Shown here: in pieces, positions 55,568 to 64,000 of the stretch | Layout: every line of letters starts with the position of its first letter | How positions within the stretch are numbered: position 1 is the first letter of the stretch | Assembly (NCBI RefSeq): GCF_030272615.1 | Contig: NC_081414.1 | Coordinates: 2,791,501 to 2,855,500, forward strand | Direction of reading: 5' to 3' | Origin: Cryptomeria japonica | Lineage: Eukaryota; Streptophyta; Pinopsida; Cupressales; Cupressaceae | DNA: 64,000 nt | The notes under the pieces: model-generated | The model's input: the letters and a program-made list of their open reading frames with translations, nothing else | Databases searched by the model: none | Told to the model about the DNA's origin: nothing | Made by a program: the position numbers and the translations under genes

Positions 55568-57825
55568 CCAAAACTTTTGAATCAGATGCTAAGAGTCAGC
55601 TAAGTTTTTTTATACACTCAGACGAGTCCTGCTGATTCCACGGACCAAACTCAATGCACGAATCTTGGTGGCTCACCATGGTTGCAAGCATTCTTGCGAG
55701 TTATGATGAGTCCATAATGCCATTTGAAACTATGCTATGAAAGGTGGGTTCCACCAATTCCAGTTTCTTCAATCCACCGATCCATCAAACAGATCACCAA
55801 CTAGCTACATTACTTAGGATGGATGCCAAAGGATTATATTATGGGCCCAAAGTCATGTGCTAAGACTTGGGTGGGTTTGTGATGACAACATCCAAGGAAT
55901 CATTATGTGCAAAGAGGAACAAGTAGCAGATGGAAAGTGGAGCTTTTGACCAAGCAATAAAGTCTCCAAAAGGACAATAATTTGGCCACACAGCAGATTT
56001 GGCAGCAGCAGCAATCTATTTTCTCATCCAAGCATTAAAATCTGGAAGATGACTTTCAGAAAGAAACTGCCAATAAAAATGACTTATTGGAAGCCCATTA
56101 GTAGAACTAGATGTAGTGTCAAGTGAGCTTGTTTGGATCTAAAAGTAGATTCAACTGAGCACCAAAAGACAGAGACCAAAATGTTGATGCTTTGGCTGAA
56201 GATGAAGATGAAGATGGTGAAAGTGACACTAAGAATTGATGTAATAGTAGAGGAGAAAAGCAAGGAAGTGAGCCTGTAAACAGACATATAGATTTTGACA
56301 AAATTGCTAGAAGGCTAATCCTTTTTAGCAAAAGCAGCCTACCAATTTTAAGCCACCACCCAAGTTAGCTGCAGTGCTGTACGCTATCCCCCCCACCAGT
56401 TTTTTCTGAAGTATTGTCAAATCCATTTTGGGGAAGGGAGGAAGGAATGGAGGGTCAAATGTAAGTGATTTAGTTAATGTCTTAACTAGTTCAGGCATTC
56501 CATATTGTCATTTGCAATGGTCCAACATTTGTCATAGATCAGCCCTGAAGACTAAATAATATATAATTATATTGAAAAAAAATAAAATAATGTCAGTTTT
56601 ATTATTCAAGCCAGAGTTACTTACTGTATAGCTACAATTAAAACTTTGGTTTGCCAAGGTCATTGGGCGGTTGCCAATTATTTTCCCTAATTCCCACACC
56701 TGTTTTCCTTAGGCATGTACTGTCATGGCCTAGAGTAACAAGGGCAGCTCTTGCATGTACATTCTCCCAAGCCTATAAGACAGTTTACTTTGATATTGCT
56801 ATAATACAATCATTGTTGCTTCTATATTATGCTACTCTCATTTTACTGTACTGTATTTTTGTTCATATTTATTTATATATAATTGTGTTGCTGGGTTTAT
56901 GGTACATCTAGAATAGGCAACCTACAGTTTGTAGAAATGAGTAAATAATAATATGCATTGCAAGCACTAACCAATAACTAACCTAATATTTTCTCTTGTA
57001 AAATCAAAATCAAATAAATAGTTCACTGCATTGGCTAAAAGTTAGCTACTAATGAAATTTTCTGAATGTTATTGCCCACATGTACATATAAGTGAGATTC
57101 AGGAAGCATGAATGCATGTGCCCATGACCACTACTAAATAATAATTTGCATAAAAATGAACAAGAAAGAATAAAGACGTACCTGATTATAGAAAGGCCAA
57201 GTCTCCAGATTTTGTGCCCTTAGAGTATAATTATTAATTGCTTGATATATTTTCCCATTGGGCCTTAAAAACTTTGGCCTCTACACAAAATATACAAAAC
57301 CAAGCATAAATATACAATAGATTCAATATTTTGTGCTGAAAGTAAACTACATTTTTTGCTTACCATAGATTCAAAACTGTGCTATGAGAATAACACTAAT
57401 AATCATAAAAGCTCACAATCTATAGTAATCAACTTGAACTAAAAAACTATTATCAATGTTAGAAAAAAATGAAATAGTTTATGAGATTGAAAATTACAAA
57501 GATGAAATGGGTGATGAGAGTACCTAAAGCATCTTATATTTCAAATAGAAATAGTAATATTTCAAAAAACTTATAAGGAAAAACTAGGAAAGCAAGCAAT
57601 ACAGCCAAGTACTAACAAGACTCCCTAACTCAAACACAGCAAAGAAGAAGCCATATGGACTTGTATGGTCTATAAGAATATATTGTATGCAATGCCAAGA
57701 CCGGTCATCTAGTGCCCTACATCAAAGGACATGCATCATATAGTGATCGATTTTGTGAATTTAGGTGGTTAAGAAATCTTTTATCTTCATTGCCACACAA
57801 ACATCATTAGAGAAACTAGCTAAGG
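55568..57825. other. Gene-free stretch
   Basis: No gene, RNA or bounded element that I can support in about 2.2 kb. Confidence 0.4.
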
Positions 57826-57960
57826 TTGATCATGACCTATGCCAGCTCTTCCTCTTGCACCAACCCAATCGTCTTCACATCAAAGGAAGATGGTAAATGG
57901 TGGTTATACATTAAATACAAAGCCTTAAACAATATTATTGCGAAAAAAACTGCTATCCAT
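57826..57960 (+). pseudogene. Small Ty3/gypsy reverse transcriptase fragment
   Basis: SSSSCTNPIVFTSKEDGKWW followed by LYIKYKALNNIIAKK matches the gypsy pattern SPxxxPVxxVxKKDGxWRxCxDYRALNxxTxK. Only this N-terminal patch is recognisable; it is a fossil scrap of about 45 residues. Confidence 0.65.
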
Positions 57961-58507
57961 GTCGAAGGATGTGTTGTGACATTTTCACACATCGCCCCAT
58001 TGCAAATGGGAACCCTCACTTTTAGCTTGGTAGTATAGTGGTTTCAGCTTAGTCATCTAGCTTGGCAAATAAAATTTGCTATCTTTAACCTCTTGCTTGT
58101 GAGGGGATGCAAAGCCTTTGTCGTCAAGATGTGATCAAGTCGGGTAGTCTAGCAGCAGTCAAGTCTCCCTTTGGATTGATTTGGAGTCTTTGCAGCTCTA
58201 CGTGCTCAAGTGACAGGTGAGAGTCAAGGTACTCCTTGGGTGATGCTTCACAATGCAACCTCTAGGTCAGGTCAAGGTGAGTCTCAGGATAGATAAGTAG
58301 TCAAGTGAGCAGGACACCCTTAGGTCAGGATGAAGAGGAAAGAATTAATCACGCCTAAGTAAATGAAAAAGGGGGAAGTATGAAAAGAATACAAGTTAGT
58401 TTTCCTTGGATTTCCAAGAGGAAACTCAAAGATGAAACCCTCACAGTGACAGAGTCAACCTCAAGAAAGGATAAAGTTCAAATGCAGTAGTGATTCCATG
58501 AGTGCTA
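57961..58507. other. Gene-free stretch
   Basis: GTCAAG and AGTCAAGT words recur, but no clear unit or gene was found. Confidence 0.35.
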
Positions 58508-60211
58508 AAATCCACGACTTGGATACCTTTTGATCAATGTGAGTGAGTGATGATGAGATGCAATGTTTATCTTTCAAATCCACACTCAGGATTGTTTGCC
58601 ACATACGGGTAAACGATTAAATGCAGGAAGTAAATGCACAGAACATAATGGAAATATATTAAATAACCAGTCTCTGTATTAATTCAACAATCCATGTACA
58701 TCAAGTGCTTATAACATTAAACCCAGATACGACTATCATGATGATACTAAGAAGGAACGGTATGCAATATATAATACCCGAAGGTGTGCGACCAACCGTC
58801 ACGTCCAACTGCCCTTCGGGACGACTAACTAACTGACTGTTGTAACTCATTATTACCGACAACATAAACATAATATGGCAACATAACATAATGATTATTC
58901 CCGACAACAAGGATGAGGTGCTCAACCATTCAATGAATAAGGTGAAGTGCTTGGTGAAAGTGATTTCGTACTTAGAATAATTTTTGTAGAAGCAATACAA
59001 CACCAAGTCAATCTTGTAACAATACTATCTTTCACTTTGTGAAATCGATGGACTTGAAAGATGAAAATAAGTTTTGTCCACCACCTTGTGAAATCCACAC
59101 CCAGGTAGAATCCATGACTTGGTGACCTTGAGGTGAGAGCGAAAAAAGGTTGCACTTAATTGAATTTAGCCTTAGAATCCTCCAAGTTCGCAAGCAAAGG
59201 TCTTCGATGATCAACTTGAGCAAGGAATGATGAAATCAACTTGAAGAGGAAGTCATTGGGTTTATCCATGAGTCACCAAAATCCACAACCTTGCTAAATC
59301 CACAACCTAGTGATGGTGACTCCAACTAGTCTCCCAGTGCAAGAAATTCACAATCAAGAGTTATTGAAGGTATTGATTGAGTGAGTTGCATCATCCTCAA
59401 GTGTTGATGAATAATCTTGAACTAGGTGAAGTGAAATGAAGATCAAGTCGAGGTGGAGGTCACACTTGCAATGTTTGTCCTTGAGTTGCTCATATCCATG
59501 ACCTAAGAGGTGTGGTAATGACTTTTGTCCTTGAGTTGCCAAAATCCACGACTCAAGCATGAAAATGGCAAGGTTGATCCATGAAGTGAAGGAGAAACGA
59601 TGAACTTACTCAATCCTTGACTTGGAGAATGAAGATCAACAACATGATGAAGGTGAAGTAATTGACTAAGTGTTGGGATTGGCAAGCTTGAATGATGATG
59701 ATGATGACTATCCTCCACTTGCAAGAACCCACGCTTTGCCAAAATCCACAACCCTCCAAAATCCATGACCCTCCAAAATCCACAACATGAGAAATCCATG
59801 ACTTGGAGGTGGATGGTAGTAAATTGTCCATGGGTTGAGAGAATCCACGACCTAGTGAAGATAAGTGCAACATCCATATGTTTGAATAAATGAGTGCCAA
59901 GTGAAGTGAGTTCATGATGTGATGAAGTGATCAATGCAATCAATAACTTGGAGGTGGATGTGAGCAAGTTTGTCCATGGGTAGTGAACATCCATGACGAG
60001 CAAAAATCCACAACTTTGGGGCGAGGGGCAACAATTCTATCCTTCACTTGGAGAAATCCACAATTTGTAGGTCTTGAGGGTCAAAATCAAGTAAGAGTTA
60101 CACTAACAAGTTTATCCTTGAACCTTCAAAATCCATGACTTAATGCCCTTAATGCTCAAAGTGGATGAGAATGGAGGTGTGCGAATTTGTCCATGAAGAG
60201 ATGAAATCCAC
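58508..60211. repeat. Dispersed AAATCCAC(R)AC motif cluster
   Basis: About 18 copies of AAATCCACGAC, AAATCCACAAC or AAATCCATGAC lie at irregular spacing, among them 58508, 58578, 59088, 59279, 59298, 59542, 59748, 59848, 60004, 60053 and 60127. Many are followed by CTTGG, CTAGTG or CCTCC and accompanied by GTGAAG-rich words. A solo LTR (58593-58909) interrupts the cluster. No gene reads through it. Confidence 0.7.
58593..58909 (-). mobile_element. Solo LTR, 317 bp, with AGGAT duplication
   Basis: Runs TGTTTGCCAC to CCCGACAACA with AGGAT directly on both sides (58588-58592 and 58910-58914). Close copy of 46588-46903. A single LTR with a matching target duplication is the product of recombination between the LTRs of a full element. 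Confidence 0.92.
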
Positions 60212-60656
60212 TGTTAAAGTGGATCAGATATATATATAGGTAATTTTTAATTTTAATATAGTACTTATTCACAAAGATGTCAACTGCTGTACATCCAAGG
60301 ATAAATTCTGCTGAATGTATTTGTCACAGTATTAACCACTTTTGCTTATTCCTTTGACTGCAGATTACAACTTGCAATGGAGTATTCTTCACACTAGTGA
60401 TTACCACTTCCACGGCAGCCACCCTTGATGTCGACGTGCTGACTGTCGCTATCTTTTGTCGATATCGACCTGCAGATTGTTTCTTACTTATCACATTAAC
60501 CTTGCCTTCAATCCAAGTAGATGCAGATTGCAACATGTGATACACACAGTTGGTTATCTCTTCCACAGCTGTCACATTTCCAGATTGTCGATCTGCTGGT
60601 CTCTTTTTTCATCTTATCTGACTTTCATTGACAGCATGCTATTTAAAGCAATAGTG

Positions 60657-61775
60657 TGTAAGAACCCAACTTGGCTCTCCTCTGCTGACTGTTTCTTTTG
60701 AATGCAATAGATTTGAATTTGTTTTGGTTTTTGAATGTTTATAGATTTTTTTGTGTTTTTTTTTGGTAATAATGAGCAATGAAACAATACTGGAATAAAC
60801 TCCTATGCTTAAAATAATACTGGAACAATAATATTACTGCTGGAATTAATTTACGAAACTATCAAGGGAATGTTTGTTCTGTTTTATGGCCAATATGCCT
60901 GGAAAACAAATTCATTACAATGTAAGATAAAAACCTGATTTTTGCTGTCCCAGTAGTTGAAAAAATCTGCCAACTGCAAATTTTAATTTTTTGAAAAAAT
61001 TACTGTTCACACGGTACTGTAGCAATCCGTACGGCGGCACTATTCACGCGGTGCTGTTCACGCGGCACTGTAGCAGTCCGTACGGCGGTACTGTAGCGTT
61101 TACTGTAGCGCGGGTACTGTAGCAGCAATTGTATTTTGAAATGATTGCTTCAATTTTGATTTTTAATGGCTGCCAAATGAAACTGTAGGTCTGCAATTAA
61201 TATATATTCGAAAATCTGCATACCCTAGATGTCTTCCCTTCTTTTTAAAGCCCAAATAGAACTCCAGAATGAAGCTCTCCTGAAATGCCAAATTTAGTGG
61301 ATATTTCACCACCTCAAATGGTTGCAACACTGAAGAATTGTCGCTCTCCAATGGCTGACTGAATCAGAAACCCTTGGCTTCTTCTCCCAAGTTCATAACA
61401 AACAAATATCAATTCTCTGGATGGATGATATAAAATGAGCTCTTAAGTCCCTTCTTATTCTTTCTTATGAGAGCTCGAACACTTTCTAGGCCAATGTGGG
61501 ATTAAAGACATATTCACACATTATAATATTAAAGTGACTTTATTATTATAAAGTTACTTTATAACTTTATAATAACATTAAAATATTTAAATAAATCACT
61601 TAAGTCACTTTTAATTAAATTAATTAAATATAAAGTCACCTTTTTTAATTTTATTTTATTTAATGACTTAATAAGAAATTAATTTAATCAATTTCTCCTT
61701 ATTTCTCCACTTAGCCTTCGGAGAATGTAAAGGCTAAGAACTCCAATGAGATGCTAAAAAGGTGGGGACATTACA
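60657..61775 (-). mobile_element. Solo LTR, 1119 bp, with TAGTG duplication
   Basis: Starts TGTAAGAACCC and ends GGGGACATTACA with TAGTG on both sides (60652-60656 and 61776-61780). On the minus strand it starts TGTAATGTCCCC, linking it to the LTR ending at 48684. An ACTGTAGC-rich repeat block lies at 61005-61125. Confidence 0.92.
61005..61125. repeat. ACTGTAGC / CCGTACGGCGG repeat block in solo LTR
   Basis: Five ACTGTAGC words, two CCGTACGGCGG words and three CTGTTCAC or CTATTCAC words alternate within 120 bases. The block is much more GC-rich than its surroundings. Confidence 0.8.
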
Positions 61776-61782
61776 TAGTGGT

Positions 61783-61849
61783 CCACAAAGGAGTCACGAC
61801 TCCTTGTGGAATCGACATGATTCCTCAAGGAGTCGTGACTCCTATGTGG
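61783..61849. repeat. Hairpin with 24-bp arms, CACGACTCC core
   Basis: Arms 61783-61806 and 61826-61849 pair at 23 of 24 positions around a 19-base loop, and each arm contains a nearly self-complementary AGGAGTCACGACTCCT. It lies in the U5 side of the copia LTR. Confidence 0.85.
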
Positions 61850-62212
61850 AGTCACGTCGGCATCCATTAACTAAAACATAACCCACGATAATATCGTCAG
61901 TCTTGCAAGAGATATAATCGGTTAACCAAACCGATAGTGATATGCTATCATTTGCAATGAATCGATAATGTTAATTAATGAATTAATGTAATTAATATTA
62001 TGAATAATTAGTAATTACTAATTATTCATAATATTGATTATAATATATAATCATAATATTAACCAATCAATACATAAATGATTACATAAATATATATCTA
62101 TATGTGAGCAGAATAATATGGATAGATATATGGATGAATACAAGAGAAATGTCTAAGGTCGTAACGCCAATTAGACATTTGATTCATCCGACCGATGCTA
62201 TCTATTTTAACA

Positions 62213-62223
62213 CTCCCTCTTAG
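62213..62223 (-). other. Polypurine tract of the minus-strand copia
   Basis: Minus-strand CTAAGAGGGAG directly before the LTR start TGTTAAAATAG. Confidence 0.65.
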
Positions 62224-62320
62224 CAAGGGAGGATAATCTTCTATCCTACAACACTTTATTGTGATCACAATAGATTCATCTATAAAAGAAAGATATCACC
62301 TCACTGTGATATCTGAAGAT

Positions 62321-62646
62321 ATGGCATATCCACAGCTATCATGTCTCATGATATCCACCATGATCTCGTAATGTAATACCCACCATTATGGCTTGTCCAC
62401 AGATATCACGTCTCATGATATCCACCTTTATGGCAAATTTAAGGATATTGATTCATGGCATGTCCACGGATATTACGTCACATAATATCCACCATGAACA
62501 TCTATGTTAGTAACATCATCTAGCATGGCACATCCACGGATATCATTTCTCATGACATCCACCATGAACAGATATTACTTAGAGATGACAACTATCATGA
62601 CATGTCCACAGATATCACGTCTCATGATATCCATCATGATGGTAAG
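62321..62646. repeat. Five tandem units of about 68 bp
   Basis: Units start at about 62321, 62388, 62455, 62525 and 62597. The shared core is TCCACRGATATCACGTCTCA followed by TGATATCCACCATGA. The core is partly self-complementary (GATATCA with TGATATC). The array lies between the RNase H end and the polypurine tract. Confidence 0.85.
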
Positions 62647-62874
62647 ATCAATATTGTTAGATCGTCATCTTACAATAAAAATTAGAAATACAAGTGTCCA
62701 TCATTGAGAGATCGTCACCTCCAGATAATGTTCACAGGGGCTCAACAAGAACTGAACCAATGTAGTCATGGAGTCACACACATGACACTTAATCATGAAC
62801 CATATCAGATTAATAAAATTTTATTAATAAGAGTTTACACTTTAAACACCTTAAAGCATACATTAGTATTATGA
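62647..62874. other. Untranslated 3' internal part of the copia element
   Basis: No motif beyond being placed between the RNase H end and the tandem repeats. Confidence 0.4.
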
Positions 62875-63070
62875 AACCAAATCAATGTAGCTTGGACTCA
62901 ATCTCAGCTAAAGCTACATTTTCTACCATACCAAGCTTACCTCAAAAGTATGCAAACTTTATTCTAGAGAGAGGCTTGGTGAGGGTATCTGTAGTTTGTT
63001 CATCTGTACTAATATATCTCAATTGAATAACATACCTTTCCGCTTGATCTCCGCATGCCTTGACCTTTCA
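62875..63070 (-). pseudogene. Copia RNase H C-terminal end
   Basis: The minus strand encodes IQLRYISTDEQTTDTLTKPL followed by SRIKFAYF and GKLGMVENVALAEIESKLH, the usual end of a copia polyprotein (YIxTxxQxADxxTKPLxxxxF...LGM). Its wording differs clearly from the element at 20391-27979, so it is another lineage. Confidence 0.8.
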
Positions 63071-63700
63071 TGAAATGCAAGGTTGGAGTCTGCATCACTC
63101 TTGGTGTATTCCAAGCTCACCAAGTCTCCATCTATTCAGGAACCTCATGACCTAGGAGTCAGTGTAAAGGCTTTCCAAACTATATATATGAGACTTCATC
63201 TCATGAAGCATAGTCTTATGATTGATCATTAGAGAAATTAACTTGACATAGTCCACTCCCTCTGAATCAATATGATCAAGATCCTCGGATATCAATCGAA
63301 GCATATTCTCTTAACTACTCCCTCTATCATGGAAGCATCCCCTACTCACATGGTCCCAATCATGGAAGATATCTTGCTTCAGGAGACTTTCATCATCTGG
63401 TATGATCTTCATACAGTTGGAAGTGCTAGATCCACAACCACCATGGATCTACTGTCATAAGATTGAGCCCTAGGCAGGAATATGACCATCCTAAGATTTA
63501 GAACAAAATCTCCTTGCAATATGCTCCCTCTCACTGGGAAAGCCTTCTTGTCTCAACTTGCTTTGTAACCCTAGATGCTATCATCATCTACACAAATGCC
63601 TCCAAGGCTTTCACAAGTAAATTGTTGCACTTCTGCAGGTAAATATTTGTTTTATAAAAGAAATTGAAATGCAAAATCTCAGAATCTCCACTAAAGTCCT
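63071..63700 (-). pseudogene. Decayed interior of the copia element
   Basis: Short patches of pol-like sequence near 63100-63250 and otherwise nothing I can assign. No integrase or reverse transcriptase core is visible. Confidence 0.4.
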
Positions 63701-64000
63701 TTGTATATTCCTCCTAAATTTCAATCTCTTCATCACAAATAGAACTTCAAAACTCTATAACCTCTTCCAAGTCAGAATATGAATCCATCTTAATCCTTTT
63801 GCAGATAGGTCTCACCAACATTTGCAATGGAAGCTTGAGGCATAGTCCTGGTTGGACGTTGCATTGCATAGTGCTCATATTTGTCACATCTAAAACATTG
63901 GATTTCTGAAATATCCTTCCTTCTTTTGAATGTAGGAGCACCACTGGATTCCTCATCTTTCTTTCTTTTGAAATATCCTTTCTTACCTTTCATCTTTGAG
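63701..64000 (-). pseudogene. Copia gag zinc-knuckle region at right edge
   Basis: KGKKGYFKRKKDEESSGAPT, KRRKDISEIQCF and the knuckle CFRCDKYEHYAMQ match a plant copia Gag in which a basic stretch leads into CFxCxKxGHYAxxC. The expected Gly before His is Glu here. The rest of Gag lies outside the window. Confidence 0.75.

Larger units (their letters stand above)
60212..62212 (-). mobile_element. 3' LTR of the minus-strand copia element, split by a solo LTR
   Basis: The ends TGTTAAA (60212) and TTTAACA (62212) are perfect inverted repeats. Without the insert at 60657-61775 and one target copy the LTR is about 877 bases. A CACGACTCC hairpin lies at 61783-61849. On the right, minus-strand CTAAGAGGGAG precedes it as a polypurine tract. 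Confidence 0.75.
60212..64000 (-). mobile_element. Minus-strand copia element running off the right edge
   Basis: In minus order it has a gag knuckle (63790-63990), an RNase H end (62880-63070), a tandem-repeat 3' region, a polypurine tract and a 3' LTR (60212-62212). Most of pol is not recognisable between 63100 and 63700. The 5' LTR lies outside the window. The 3' LTR is split by a solo LTR. Broken, with several breaks; it looks old. Confidence 0.75.

Noticed and set aside
46588-58909. One 12-kb element between two similar 316-bp LTRs
   Set aside because: The right copy has its own AGGAT duplication on both sides, so it is a separate solo LTR.
62321-62646. CRISPR-like array
   Set aside because: Units of about 68 bp repeat along their whole length without unique spacers, and the context is a plant copia element.

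Overview
The window looks like intergenic DNA from a very large plant genome, most likely a gymnosperm (conifer type). This is inferred from the dense nesting of old Ty1/copia and Ty3/gypsy elements, L1-type LINEs, tRNA-derived SINEs and hAT relics, the low gene density, and a degenerate fragment of a plant nucleolar gene. I see no bacterial, organellar, rRNA or CRISPR content and no intact host gene.

Layout. 1-8004: a gag-only Ty3/gypsy derivative on the minus strand with 4.5-kb LTRs (only the last 147 bp of the left LTR are in the window). It abuts 8005-8562, a degenerate piece of a NOC1/CEBPZ-like gene (plant SLOW WALKER2 family). 8.6-17.8 kb holds LTR and internal remnants of several families. 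17.86-30.7 kb is a minus-strand copia structure whose single visible LTR lies between a gag start and the 3' end of another internal region. A 7589-bp plus-strand copia element (20391-27979, target duplication TAGAC) sits inside that LTR. About 30.7-36.95 kb is a decayed L1-type LINE carrying a SINE (31877-32005) and a hAT relic (34030-35590).

37.9-43.8 kb: a short LTR, an AT-rich stretch, a minus-strand gypsy gag with its PBS and LTR, a 32-bp-arm foldback, and a second hAT relic. 45.9-46.6 kb: an array of about 11 imperfect palindromes in pyrimidine-rich DNA. 46.6-49.9 kb: three minus-strand LTRs. 50318-52132: a 5'-truncated LINE with 16-bp target duplications, an RNase H domain and an extra 180-codon ORF. 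53673-54178: a non-autonomous DNA transposon with 10-bp flanking repeats. 54.5-55.6 kb: an LTR carrying a second SINE.

58.5-60.2 kb has a recurring AAATCCAC motif and a 317-bp solo LTR (AGGAT duplication). From 60212 to the right edge lies a minus-strand copia element whose 3' LTR was split by a 1119-bp solo LTR (TAGTG duplication).

No genes here work together as a pathway. The window is a record of successive insertions, and its value lies in well-bounded insertions and several odd repeat structures. Boundaries given as approximate were judged by eye.
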